A stretch of 11,384 bases of DNA from an uncultured Oxalobacteraceae bacterium (GCA_946479255.1 CAMLFK010000155.1:1-11384), one strand, 5' to 3'. Shown: positions 1-7,575, numbered from the stretch's first letter. Numbers and translations are program-made. Notes: generated by a model not told the origin, from the sequence alone.

Positions 1-89
1 ACCAGGCCATGAGCGGCAATATCTGCCGCTGCGGCACCTATCAACGCATCCGCGCCGCCATCAAAGACGCGGCCACGACCCTCGCTTAG
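1..89 (+). CDS. C-terminal end of a [2Fe-2S] subunit of a molybdenum hydroxylase (IorA-like), partial
   Basis: Only the last 28 codons are present; the reading frame starts at base 3 and ends with TAG at 87-89. The visible peptide contains GNICRCGTYQRIR followed by a short helix rich in Ala. The C-x-R-C-G-T/N-Y pattern is the second cysteine pair of the C-terminal [2Fe-2S] domain found in small subunits of xanthine dehydrogenase-family enzymes. This subunit passes electrons from the molybdenum centre in the large subunit to an external acceptor. The stop lies 9 bp before the next gene, and the stop codon overlaps that gene's ribosome binding site (AGGAG at 88-92), so the two are co-transcribed and probably translationally coupled. 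The N-terminal ferredoxin-like domain lies outside the window. The family call is firm; the substrate is unknown. Confidence 0.85.
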   Translation, partial: QAMSGNICRCGTYQRIRAAIKDAATTLA

Positions 90-98
90 GAGCGCTGC

Positions 99-2291
99 AT
101 GCCAAGCAAATGGATTGACCATGGCGCATTGAAGCGTCCCGCGCAGGGCGGTTTGTCGCGCCGCGGTTTCCTGAAAGCCGGCTCGCTCGCCAGCGGCGGC
201 CTGATTCTGGGCTTCGTGGTGCCCGGCGCCCAGCGCGCGGCGCAGGCCGCGACGCCTTCCACGCCCAACGCCTACCTGCGCATCGGGCCGGATAACAGCG
301 TGACGGTAATGGTGAACCGGCTCGAATTCGGCCAGGGCGTGCATACCGCGCTGCCGATGCTGATCGCCGAAGAACTCGATGTCGAGTTCTCGCAGGTGCG
401 CGGCCAGCTGGCCCCGGCCGAAGATGCCTACAAGGATCCGAACTACCACACCCAGATCACCGCCGGTTCCATCTCGGTGGCACACTCGTTCATCCATTAC
501 CGCGAGATCGGCGCGCGCGCGCGCGCCATGCTGATCGCCGCGGCGGCCGGGCAGTGGCAGGTTAAACCCGAGCAGTGCGGCAGCGCCGACGGCATGGTCA
601 CCGGGCCGGCCGGCCAGAAGGCAAGCTACGGTTCGCTGGCCGATGCCGCCATGAAGCTGCCGCTGCCGGCCAGCGTCAAGCTCAAGGACCCCAAGGATTT
701 CCGCTACATCGGCAAACCGGTCAAGCGCCTCGACGCGCGCGCCAAGTCGACCGGCACCCAGCAGTTCGGCTTCGACTTCACGCTGCCCGGCACCAAGGTG
801 GTGCTGGTGGCGCGTCCGCCGGTATTCGGCGCCAGCGTGCGCAGCGCGGACCTCAGCAAGGCCCGCGCCGTCAAAGGCGTGATCGACGTGATCGAAGTGC
901 CGCTGCAGCCCAGTGGCCGCGGCCTGGCGGTGATCGCCGACGGCTACTGGTCCGCCAAACTGGGCCGCGATGCGCTCGTGGTCGACTGGGATACCAGCAC
1001 CGTCGAGAAGGTCGACACGGCCCGGCAGATGCGCCAGTTCCGCGCGCTGGCCGCAACCCGCGGCCTGGAGGTCCGCACGGCGGACACCGGCAAGCTGGCC
1101 TCGGCGCCGAAGAAGATATCGGCGGTGTATGAATTTCCTTACCTGGCGCACGCGCCGCTCGAGCCGCTCAACTGCCTGGTCGAGCTCACGGCCGAGCGCT
1201 GCACGGTATGGGCCAGTTCCCATTTCCTCACCCTCGACCATGGCGCCATCGCGAGGACGGCGGGCATGAAAGGCGAACAAGTCACCTTGCATTCCATGAT
1301 GGCCGGCGGCAGTTTCGGTCGCCGCGGCATATCGACCTCGGACGACCTGGTCGAGGCGGTCGGAATCGCCAAGGCTTACAAACGCGGTCCGGTCAAAGTG
1401 ATCTGGAGCCGTGAAGACGACATCAAGGGCGGCTACTACCGTCCTTCGCACGTCCACAAGGTCGATATCGGCCTCGATGCCGACGGCGCCATCCTGGCCT
1501 GGGACCATGTGATCGTCGGACAGCCGATTGGCCCCGGCACGCCGTTCGAAGGCTCACTGGTCAAGAACGGGGTCGACATTTCGATGGTCGAGGGCGTCGG
1601 CGAAACCTATGAGGTGCCGTTCAACCTGACGGTCCATAACGTCAAGGCCAACGTGCCGGTGCTGTGGTGGCGTGGCGCCGGCTCGACCCACACCGCCTTC
1701 GTCATGGAGACGCTGATGGACGAAGCGGCCCACGCGGCCAGGCTGGACCCGGTCGAGTACCGGCGCAAGCTGCTGGGCGGCAAACGGCCGCGCCACCTGG
1801 CCGCGCTGGAACTGGCGGTGGCCAAGTCCGGCTACGGCAAGAAGAAGCTGCCCAAGGGCCGTGCCTGGGGCGTGGCGGTGCATGGCTTGAATAGCGGCGC
1901 GGTGGCCTACGTGGTTGAAGCGTCGGTCAGCAATGGCGTGCCCAAGGTGCACAAGGTCACCGCCGGCGTGCACTGCAATACCGTCGTCAATCCGCTGTCG
2001 CTGGAAGCGCAAGTGCAGGGCGCGGTGCTGATGGCGATCGGTACCACCTTGCCGGGTTCGGCCATCACGTTCAAGGACGGGGTCGTCGAACAGGGCAATT
2101 ATGGCGATTACACGGTGGCGCGCATGACCGACATGCCGCACGTGGAAATGTTCATCGTGCCATCGAACGAGCCGCCGCTCGGCATGGGCGAACCGGGCCT
2201 GCCGCCGCTGGCACCGGCTTTAGCCAACGCCATTTTTAACGTCACCGGCAAGCGCCTGCGCAAGTTGCCGTTCGATCTCAAGTCGGCTTAA
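99..2291 (+). CDS. Molybdopterin-binding large subunit of isoquinoline 1-oxidoreductase-type molybdenum hydroxylase (IorB-like), Tat-exported
   Basis: A 730-residue protein of the xanthine dehydrogenase superfamily, aldehyde oxidase/IorB branch. It would hydroxylate a heteroaromatic ring or oxidise an aldehyde with water as oxygen source, paired with the small subunit just upstream. The N-terminus has a Tat signal, S-R-R-G-F-L-K at residues 20-26, a hydrophobic stretch to about 43 and a cleavage site near A-Q-A at 48-50, so the complex is expected in the periplasm after cofactor loading. Other visible motifs are GGSFGRRG (403-410), a molybdopterin-contacting loop; WWRGAGSTHTAFVMET in the middle of the second Mo-binding domain; and GMGEPGLPPLAPALANA near the C-terminus, where Glu698 matches the catalytic base of the superfamily. 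The start is supported by AGGAG 6 bp upstream. Isoquinoline is only the name-giving substrate; many homologues act on aldehydes, and vanillin would fit the cluster to the right, but that is a guess. No XdhC-like maturation gene or cytochrome gene is visible here. Confidence 0.9.
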   Translation: MPSKWIDHGALKRPAQGGLSRRGFLKAGSLASGGLILGFVVPGAQRAAQAATPSTPNAYLRIGPDNSVTVMVNRLEFGQGVHTALPMLIAEELDVEFSQVRGQLAPAEDAYKDPNYHTQITAGSISVAHSFIHYREIGARARAMLIAAAAGQWQVKPEQCGSADGMVTGPAGQKASYGSLADAAMKLPLPASVKLKDPKDFRYIGKPVKRLDARAKSTGTQQFGFDFTLPGTKVVLVARPPVFGASVRSADLSKARAVKGVIDVIEVPLQPSGRGLAVIADGYWSAKLGRDALVVDWDTSTVEKVDTARQMRQFRALAATRGLEVRTADTGKLASAPKKISAVYEFPYLAHAPLEPLNCLVELTAERCTVWASSHFLTLDHGAIARTAGMKGEQVTLHSMMAGGSFGRRGISTSDDLVEAVGIAKAYKRGPVKVIWSREDDIKGGYYRPSHVHKVDIGLDADGAILAWDHVIVGQPIGPGTPFEGSLVKNGVDISMVEGVGETYEVPFNLTVHNVKANVPVLWWRGAGSTHTAFVMETLMDEAAHAARLDPVEYRRKLLGGKRPRHLAALELAVAKSGYGKKKLPKGRAWGVAVHGLNSGAVAYVVEASVSNGVPKVHKVTAGVHCNTVVNPLSLEAQVQGAVLMAIGTTLPGSAITFKDGVVEQGNYGDYTVARMTDMPHVEMFIVPSNEPPLGMGEPGLPPLAPALANAIFNVTGKRLRKLPFDLKSA

Positions 2292-2300
2292 GGCGAAGCA

Positions 2301-2460
2301 GTAGTAGCCGGGATGGACGTAATACACCGCCTGGCTGCTGCTGCCGTCGCCGGGCCCGGTCTTGTAGTAATTCATCGCCTCGTCACACGCCGATGGCCAG
2401 GATCACGGACAGGGTGCACTGGTCCCAGTTGGCCCAGTAGTTGGTGATGTGGATAGTCAT
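2301..2460 (-). pseudogene. Decayed fragment of an alginate-lyase-family (PF05426-like) gene
   Basis: Reading the minus strand from CAT at 2458-2460 gives 25 codons containing ITNYWANWDQC and LAIGV, then a TGA at 2383-2385. In a shifted frame starting at 2384 the reading continues as DEAMNYYKTGPGDG and AVYYVHPGY down to 2304. Together these resemble an internal segment of bacterial alginate-lyase-like proteins: a T-N-Y-W-A-N-W-D motif, an A-I-G-V motif, then a D-E-A-x-x-Y-Y-K-x-G-x-G motif and a Y-V-H-P-G motif. The join lacks a few bases and breaks the frame. What follows the fragment (below 2301) is the antisense of the preceding gene, so both ends of the original gene are lost. About 53 codons remain of a domain that is normally several hundred residues. 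The family is recalled from memory, not searched. It is a relic with no expected product. Confidence 0.55.
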
Positions 2461-2610
2461 TCTCCAGCTCCATTTGTGTTGCGATAAAACAACTATATTG
2501 TCATTCATTGCATTTGATTTTCCTCAAATTATCGAATTTGCGTACACTTCTCTGTATTGACTTCGCAGTACCGAGTTTTCAGCGCCGCACCCGCACTTTG
2601 GGTCCGCTGA

Positions 2611-2657
2611 GGCACGCCGCCCCACACCTGCGGGCGTGCCGCGACGGCTAGCCGTCG
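2611..2657. repeat. Two adjacent inverted repeats: 8-bp stem hairpin and perfect 16-bp palindrome
   Basis: GGCACGCC (2611-2618) and GGCGTGCC (2633-2640) are perfect inverted copies separated by 14 nt. One base later lies CGACGGCTAGCCGTCG (2642-2657), a perfect palindrome. No T-run follows either element, so they do not look like an ordinary terminator. They sit about 100 bp before the chemoreceptor start codon and could be an operator, an RNA leader structure or a short repetitive extragenic element. The sequence alone does not decide between these. Confidence 0.6.
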
Positions 2658-2745
2658 AAATTCTGACAATCAGCATTCACCTGGCAACGCCCAAGTCCCC
2701 GCGAGCGCCGACAAAAACACTGTCATTTTCTATCGCGATCTTTCT

Positions 2746-2750
2746 GGGGA
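2746..2750 (+). promoter_or_regulatory. Ribosome binding site GGGGA deciding the chemoreceptor start
   Basis: GGGGA ends 3 nt before a first ATG (2754) and 6 nt before a second, adjacent ATG (2757). The 6-nt spacing is normal and the 3-nt spacing is tight, so the second ATG is the better start. The difference is one methionine. Confidence 0.5.
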
Positions 2751-2756
2751 CGTATG

Positions 2757-4322
2757 ATGAACGCAATCAAAAAACTTAAAATCGGCACCCAGCTCAATCT
2801 GGGATTTGGTCTGCTGACCGCCTTCATGCTGATCCTGGCCGTGGTATCCCTCGCCGGCGTGTCGTCCATCGGCAAAGCCTTCGCGGAACAGCATCGCATC
2901 GACGAAGAACACCTCGAGCCCCTCTACGAGGCCCGCTCGGCACTGGCGCAGACCGGCCTGGCCGCGCGCAACGCTTACATCTTCAGCGACGACGCACAAG
3001 CGGCGAAAGAGCTGGCCATCGTCGACGAACAAAAGGCGATTTACCTGGCGGCGCTGGAAAAGATGACGCCGGCCTATGCCGGCAACGCTCAGTTCGACAA
3101 GGTCAAGACCGGCATGCTGGCGATGGCGGATGCCTTGAAGCGGCCGCGCGTGATGCGCGAAGCGAAGCAGATGGAAGAGTTCGGCAAGTTCCTGGTCAAC
3201 GAATGCAGCCCGCTGCGGCGCCAGATCGTGGCCGACATCGCCGTCCTGGTCAAACAAGTGCAGCAGGAAGCCGCCGCCGCCAACGCATTATCCAAAAGCA
3301 GCGCCGCCACCGCGCGCAATTGGACGTTCGCATTGACGATTGGCGCTTTTGTGCTGAGCCTGCTGATCGCCGGCCTGATCAAGCGCCTGCTGTTGACGCA
3401 GCTGGGCGGCGAGCCGGCTTACGCCGCCGCCATCGCCAACAAGATCGCCCAGGGCGACCTGGCCGTTGCCGTCGATGTGAAACGGGATGACCAGGCCAGC
3501 CTGCTGTTTGCCATCAAAACCATGCGCGACAGCCTGGCCGCAATCGTCGGCGAGGTGCGCAACGGCACCGACGCGATCGCCAGTGCCTCGTCCCAGATCG
3601 CCGCCGGTAATGAAGACTTGTCGTCCCGTACTGCCACCCAGGCCGCGTCGCTGGAACAAGTGGCCACCGCCATGGAAGAACTGACCGCGACGGTGAAGCA
3701 AAACGCCAGCAACGCGCAGCAGGCCAATGGCCTGGCGCAGTCGGCCTCGTCAGTCTCGGAAGAAGGCGGCGAAGTGATGCAGCAAGTGACAGAAACGATG
3801 GCCTCGATCAACGACTCGTCGAGGAAGATCGTCGACATCATTGCCGTGATCGACGGCATCGCGTTCCAGACCAACATCCTGGCCTTGAACGCCGCGGTGG
3901 AGGCGGCGCGCGCCGGCGAGCAGGGCCGCGGCTTTGCCGTGGTAGCCAGCGAAGTGCGCAACCTGGCGCAGCGCTCGGCGGCCGCGGCCAAGGAGATCAA
4001 GGGATTGATCGACGACTCCGTCAGCAAGGTCGGTACCGGTTCCGAGCTGGTGCTCAAGGCCGGGACGACGATGCACGCGGTGGTCGACAGCGTCAAACGC
4101 GTGACCGAAATCATGCGCGACATCAGTGTTGCCAGCGCCGAGCAGAGCCAGGGTATCGACGAAGTGAGCGGCGCCCTTGGCAAGATGGACGGCATGACCC
4201 AGCAAAACACCGCACTGGTCGAGGAAGCATCGGCCGCCGCACACGAATTGCAGACTCAGTCATCCAGCCTGGCCCGCCTGGTTGGCCAGTTCAAACTGCA
4301 GGGCGCGGCGTCGCGCGGCTGA
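2757..4322 (+). CDS. Methyl-accepting chemotaxis protein (class with periplasmic four-helix-bundle-like sensor)
   Basis: A 521-residue transmembrane chemoreceptor that would control the CheA kinase through CheW. Order of parts: a short cytoplasmic lead, membrane segment 1 (about 13-35), a periplasmic helical sensor of about 150 residues resembling the 4HB_MCP type, membrane segment 2 (about 188-212), a HAMP domain beginning near [20 protein letters not shown], and a long cytoplasmic coiled-coil signalling domain. The conserved hairpin tip is at residues 365-403 ([20 protein letters not shown], then [19 protein letters not shown]). Glu/Gln/Ala-rich heptads on both sides hold the likely methylation sites. 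The C-terminus ends QGAASRG and has no NWETF-type pentapeptide for CheR/CheB docking. The ligand cannot be read from the sequence. The next gene is an aromatic-acid importer in convergent orientation, so an aromatic attractant is possible but unproven. The start at the second of two ATGs is chosen from ribosome binding site spacing. Confidence 0.93.
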   Translation: MNAIKKLKIGTQLNLGFGLLTAFMLILAVVSLAGVSSIGKAFAEQHRIDEEHLEPLYEARSALAQTGLAARNAYIFSDDAQAAKELAIVDEQKAIYLAALEKMTPAYAGNAQFDKVKTGMLAMADALKRPRVMREAKQMEEFGKFLVNECSPLRRQIVADIAVLVKQVQQEAAAANALSKSSAATARNWTFALTIGAFVLSLLIAGLIKRLLLTQLGGEPAYAAAIANKIAQGDLAVAVDVKRDDQASLLFAIKTMRDSLAAIVGEVRNGTDAIASASSQIAAGNEDLSSRTATQAASLEQVATAMEELTATVKQNASNAQQANGLAQSASSVSEEGGEVMQQVTETMASINDSSRKIVDIIAVIDGIAFQTNILALNAAVEAARAGEQGRGFAVVASEVRNLAQRSAAAAKEIKGLIDDSVSKVGTGSELVLKAGTTMHAVVDSVKRVTEIMRDISVASAEQSQGIDEVSGALGKMDGMTQQNTALVEEASAAAHELQTQSSSLARLVGQFKLQGAASRG

Positions 4323-4342
4323 GGCTGGCTCAGCGGCGTTTT
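4318..4342 (+). terminator. Hairpin spanning both convergent stop codons, possible terminator of the chemoreceptor gene
   Basis: GCTGAG (4318-4323), a 5-nt loop and CTCAGC (4329-4334) form a perfect 6-bp stem, followed by GGCGTTTT. The stem contains the chemoreceptor TGA (4320-4322) on one arm and the reverse TGA of the transporter gene (4330-4332) on the other. The T-run is short and lies inside the transporter coding sequence. In the minus direction there is no T-run. It is a plausible but weak intrinsic terminator. Confidence 0.4.
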
Positions 4343-5661
4343 GCCTTGAACTTCACCAGCAGCGCAACCGACGCCGCCAGGCCAGCCAAAGCGATCGCCG
4401 CGAAAATCGCCGGCAGGCCGACTTCGCGCCGGGCCAGTTCGCCAATCAGCAGGGAGCCGGCGATCCCGCCGAAGCGGCCGATCGCCATCATCCAGGCGAC
4501 ACCGGTGGCGCGGCCCAAGGTCGGGTAAAAGGCAGCCGCCAGCGATGGCAATGAGGCTTGCGAGGTATTCATGATGACGCCCGCCAGGAACACCACCGCC
4601 ATCAGCACCGGCAGCTTGCCGGGCACCTGGCCGATGGCGAACACGCTTGCGGCCGTCATGCTGAAGCCGGCGGCGACGACCAGGTTCGGGTTGTAGCGGT
4701 CCATCAGGAAGCCGAACAGGACGGCGCCGACTCCGCCCAGCGGAAACAGCGCCGATACCAGGGTGGCGTCGTTCGCCGAGAGCCCCGCATCCTTGAGCAG
4801 CAGCGGCATCCAGTTAATCAGCGAGTAGAAGATCACCAGCCCCATGAAGTAGGCCAGCCACAGCATCACGGTGCCGGTCAGGTAAGGGCGCGACAGGATC
4901 AGGCCGATGCCCGAGCTCACCCCGGCCGGAGCTGCGTTCTCAAGCATGACGAAGCTGCGCGCGCTCGCCGCCGTGGCCGAGATGCGCTTCAGGATTGCGC
5001 GGACGCGCTCATGGGTCCCGCTCCGGGTCACCAGGAAGCGCACCGATTCCGGCATCAGCAAGACGATCAGCACGGCGAGCAGGACCGGCGCCATGCCGCC
5101 CGCCAGCAGCACGCCGCGCCAGCCCCAGATGGGAATCATCCACGCGGCGACGAAGCCGCCCAGTGCCGCGCCGAGCGGAAAGCCGCACACCATGGCGTTG
5201 GTCAGCGTGGCACGGCGCTGTGCGGGGCAGTATTCGCTCATCATGGTGACGGCGTTCGGCATGGCCGCGCCCAGTCCGATCCCGGTGATAAAGCGCAGCA
5301 CGCTCAGTTCGGTAAGGTTCGAGGCGAAGGACGAGTACACGCAAGCCGCGCCGAACAGCATGACCGAAGCGGCCAGCACCATTTTGCGGCCGGCCCGGTC
5401 GGCCAGCGGGCCGGCAATCAGCCCGCCGGCTGCAAGCCCGGCCAGCGCGGCGCTCAACACCGGCGCCAGCGACTGGCGGGTCACACCCCATTCACCAATC
5501 AGCGAGGGGGCGATGTAGCCGATCGCCGCCGTGTCGAAACCGTCGAGCAGGACGATCAGGAAGCACAGCACGAAAATCAGCCATTGGAAGGACGAGAAAG
5601 GATGTTCGTTCAAAAATTCCTGGACGTTGACGCTGCCTGCGCCGGGGGGATGGTCTCGCAT
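4330..5661 (-). CDS. MFS transporter, aromatic acid:H+ symporter (AAHS/PcaK-like) family
   Basis: A 443-residue inner-membrane protein with about 12 hydrophobic segments, close in length to PcaK. It would import an aromatic or hydroxycinnamic acid with protons. Visible signatures: DGFDTAAIGYIAPSL at residues 40-54, the D-G-x-D motif in membrane segment 1 typical of this family; GPLADRAGRKMVL in the loop between segments 2 and 3; FGFLMDRYN in the equivalent loop of the second half; and a large central cytoplasmic loop around VTRSGTHERVRAILKR. The ATG at 5661 is chosen because AGGAG lies 9 nt upstream (reverse of 5671-5675). A longer in-frame reading from a TTG at 5700 would bury this ribosome binding site. 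The gene is divergent from the esterase gene and shares a compact AT-rich promoter with it. It converges with the chemoreceptor gene 7 bp away. The substrate is inferred from the neighbouring esterase and feruloyl-CoA synthetase; benzoate- or protocatechuate-type substrates are alternatives. Confidence 0.88.
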   Translation of the reverse strand: MRDHPPGAGSVNVQEFLNEHPFSSFQWLIFVLCFLIVLLDGFDTAAIGYIAPSLIGEWGVTRQSLAPVLSAALAGLAAGGLIAGPLADRAGRKMVLAASVMLFGAACVYSSFASNLTELSVLRFITGIGLGAAMPNAVTMMSEYCPAQRRATLTNAMVCGFPLGAALGGFVAAWMIPIWGWRGVLLAGGMAPVLLAVLIVLLMPESVRFLVTRSGTHERVRAILKRISATAASARSFVMLENAAPAGVSSGIGLILSRPYLTGTVMLWLAYFMGLVIFYSLINWMPLLLKDAGLSANDATLVSALFPLGGVGAVLFGFLMDRYNPNLVVAAGFSMTAASVFAIGQVPGKLPVLMAVVFLAGVIMNTSQASLPSLAAAFYPTLGRATGVAWMMAIGRFGGIAGSLLIGELARREVGLPAIFAAIALAGLAASVALLVKFKAKRR

Positions 5662-5670
5662 GATGCCTGT

Positions 5671-5675
5671 CTCCT
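5671..5675 (-). promoter_or_regulatory. Ribosome binding site AGGAG of the MFS transporter gene
   Basis: CTCCT on the plus strand reads AGGAG on the minus strand, 9 nt before the ATG at 5661. It fixes the start at MRDHPPG and argues against the upstream TTG at 5700. Confidence 0.7.
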
Positions 5676-5703
5676 GAATGTTGGCCGCGCGGATGGTCAA
5701 TTA

Positions 5704-5727
5704 ATTATATGGTAGAACGGTTATAAT
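5704..5727. promoter_or_regulatory. Back-to-back divergent -10 elements / candidate operator, copy 1 (transporter and esterase genes)
   Basis: ATTATA (5704-5709) and TATAAT (5722-5727) are perfect inverted copies 12 bp apart. Read on the minus strand the left arm is a perfect TATAAT -10 box for the transporter gene, with an expected leader of about 36 nt. The right arm is a perfect TATAAT for the esterase gene, with a leader of about 130 nt. Matching -35 boxes at 16-18 bp are poor in both directions, which would fit activator-dependent promoters. The same layout recurs at 9188-9211. Whether the arms are only promoter elements or also a protein-binding palindrome cannot be decided by reading. 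Confidence 0.55.
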
Positions 5728-5865
5728 CTAGAATTATTATGGAGCTTGACGTCACGCCTGGACGTATCGCATATTGGCGAGAGCATCTGCCGGCGCGTAG
5801 GACTCTGTCCGGCGTGATTGCCCCGCGCCGCGTGAATATGGCATCCGCCTGACAAAGGATTTCTA

Positions 5866-7575
5866 ATGAATACACAGCATATTTCCCAAGCCGGCACTCT
5901 GCGCACCCTCGCCGCGCTGACCCTCGGCCTGGGATTGTGGGGCCCGGCGCAGGCGGACACCCAGGCTGACGACAAGGCGCAGGCTTACTGCAGCGCCTTC
6001 AAGGACCGCGCGCTGGAATTTAAGGACCGCTCGGTGCGCCTGGAGTCCAGCCAGTTCAGGGCCGCCGCGGCCGCGCTGCCGGCCCACTGCGAAGTATTCG
6101 GCGTCATGCAGGAACGCACCGGAACCAATGGCAAGAAGTACGCCATCCGCTTCCACATGCGCCTGCCGATCGACTGGAACCAGCGCTTCTTCTTCCAGGG
6201 CGGCGGCGGCAGCAACGGCGAAGTGGGCGATGCGGTCGGCCATGTCGGCCCCGGCTTCGCGCCGGCCCTGTCGCAGGGCTACGCGGTAATGAGCCAGGAT
6301 TCCGGCCATGACAACGGGACCAACAACGATCCGGCCTACAACGGGATCATGGCGTTCGGCTTCGATCCGCAATCGCGTTCCAACTATGGCCACGCTTCCC
6401 TGCAGGCGGCCGCGCAGGCCGGCAAGCAGGTGGTGTTCCACTATTACGGTGAAAAGCCGCGCTTGTCCTTCTTCCACGGCTGCTCCAAGGGCGGGCAGGA
6501 AGGCATGGTCTTCGCGCAGCGCTATCCGGAAGAGTTCGACGGCATCGTCGCCTCGGCACCCGGCATGTCCTTGCCGCGCGCCGCCGTGGCCGAAGCCTGG
6601 GACGTGCAGGTGTTCGGTTCGATCATCAAGAAGCCCGGCGCCGCCGGTTTCGACGTGAAAGAGCTGCACAAGGCCTTCAGCCTGGGCGATATGGACCTGA
6701 TCCGCGATGCCGTACTTGAAGCTTGCGACAAGGACGATGGCCTCAAGGACGGCATCGTCGGCGACTTCCTGCGTTGCGGCGACCGCAAGGTGGTGCCGCA
6801 GCTGCACGCCCGGCTGTGCAAGGGCGAGAAAGCCGAAGGCTGCCTGTCCTCGCAGCAGGTCAATGCGCTGGTTCGCTCGCGCAAGGGGCCGCGCGACTCC
6901 AGGGGCAAAGCGCTCTATAGCGACTGGCCGTGGGCGGCCGGCGTGTCCGGCGAAGGCTGGCGTATCTGGAAAACCGGCATGCCGAGCATGCCGGCGCTGA
7001 ACGTCAGCCTGGGCGGCGCGGCGCTGGCCTCGGTGTTCACCACCCCGCCAACGGTGCTGGGCCAGGGTCCGCAGGCCGCGGCCGACTTCCAGAGCGCCTT
7101 CGATTTCGACCGCGATGCCGCCAAAATCTATGCCGCCAAGGGTGCTTACAAGCGTTCGGCGTGGCAGGATGTGGGCGCGCGTTCGCCGGACATGGCGGCT
7201 TTCCAGCGCCGCGGCGGCAAGATGATCGTGCCGCACGGCGACTCCGATCCGGTGTTCTCGCTCAACGACACCCTGAACTGGTACCGCGAGGTCGATCGCC
7301 TGGCCAAAGGCAAGGCAGCCAGCTTTGTCCGCGTGTTCCCGGTGCCGGGCATGTGTCACTGCGCCGGGGGCCAGGCCACCGACACCTACGACGCGTTCGA
7401 GGCGCTGGTGAAGTGGGTGGAGTCAAGCCAGGCGCCGGACCAGCTGGCGGCTACCGCCGGGCCGGCATCGCCGTGGCCAGGCCGGGAACGCCCGATCTGC
7501 GCCTTCCCGAAGGTGGCGCGCTACCAGGGACAGGGTGACCCTGAAAAGGCATCCAGCTTCTCCTGCAACATCTAA
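5866..7575 (+). CDS. Secreted tannase/feruloyl esterase family hydrolase
   Basis: A 569-residue alpha/beta hydrolase of the tannase family (PF07519), which includes feruloyl esterase B, tannase and MHETase. It would split an ester of an aromatic acid, such as a feruloyl, galloyl or chlorogenic ester, outside the cytoplasm. Residues 1-30 form a Sec-type signal peptide ending A-Q-A, with the mature protein starting D-T-Q. The family's CS-D-HC arrangement is complete: Cys206-Ser207 in HGCSKGGQEG, Asp461 in HGDSDPV and His498-Cys499 in GMCHCAGG. Ser, Asp and His form the catalytic triad, and the two cysteines are expected to make the disulfide that joins nucleophile and histidine. A lid-like insertion with further cysteines (about 285-325) lies between nucleophile and Asp. 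The start has AAAGGA 6 nt upstream. The gene is divergent from the importer and overlaps the next gene tail to tail by 4 bp. Feruloyl esterase is favoured by the nearby feruloyl-CoA synthetase; the exact substrate is open. Confidence 0.9.
   Translation: MNTQHISQAGTLRTLAALTLGLGLWGPAQADTQADDKAQAYCSAFKDRALEFKDRSVRLESSQFRAAAAALPAHCEVFGVMQERTGTNGKKYAIRFHMRLPIDWNQRFFFQGGGGSNGEVGDAVGHVGPGFAPALSQGYAVMSQDSGHDNGTNNDPAYNGIMAFGFDPQSRSNYGHASLQAAAQAGKQVVFHYYGEKPRLSFFHGCSKGGQEGMVFAQRYPEEFDGIVASAPGMSLPRAAVAEAWDVQVFGSIIKKPGAAGFDVKELHKAFSLGDMDLIRDAVLEACDKDDGLKDGIVGDFLRCGDRKVVPQLHARLCKGEKAEGCLSSQQVNALVRSRKGPRDSRGKALYSDWPWAAGVSGEGWRIWKTGMPSMPALNVSLGGAALASVFTTPPTVLGQGPQAAADFQSAFDFDRDAAKIYAAKGAYKRSAWQDVGARSPDMAAFQRRGGKMIVPHGDSDPVFSLNDTLNWYREVDRLAKGKAASFVRVFPVPGMCHCAGGQATDTYDAFEALVKWVESSQAPDQLAATAGPASPWPGRERPICAFPKVARYQGQGDPEKASSFSCNI

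Larger units (their letters stand above)
2461..2753. other. Non-coding region upstream of the chemoreceptor gene: AT-rich block plus inverted repeats
   Basis: No convincing coding sequence is seen here. Bases 2475-2560 are markedly AT-rich compared with the surrounding DNA and are the likely promoter zone for the chemoreceptor gene. A possible -10 element TACACT lies at 2543-2548, but no good -35 is found at the right distance, so the promoter is not assigned. Bases 2611-2657 hold two adjacent inverted repeats, listed separately. If transcription starts in the AT-rich block, the leader would be about 200 nt and would contain both hairpins. Confidence 0.5.

Noticed and set aside
2531..2560. 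TACACT (2543-2548) as a sigma-70 -10 element
   Set aside because: No acceptable -35 element lies 16-18 bp upstream, so it was not listed as a promoter.
2475..2753. Sigma-28 (flagellar) promoter for the chemoreceptor gene
   Set aside because: No TAAA-N15-GCCGATAA-like pair at proper spacing was found; AAAACACT near 2715 lacks a matching -10.
5662..5700. TTG start at 5700 extending the transporter by 13 residues
   Set aside because: The extension covers a good AGGAG and its residues are unlike a transporter N-terminus; the ATG at 5661 fits better.
4558..5715. 385-codon plus-strand open frame opposite the transporter gene
   Set aside because: Highly charged, His/Gln/Arg/Asp-rich product typical of the antisense of membrane-protein codons; the minus strand reads as a textbook 12-segment transporter.
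5863..7359. 498-codon minus-strand open frame opposite the esterase gene
   Set aside because: Its product is Arg/His/Gly-rich without domain motifs, while the plus strand has a signal peptide and a full catalytic set. It is an antisense shadow of GC-rich coding DNA.
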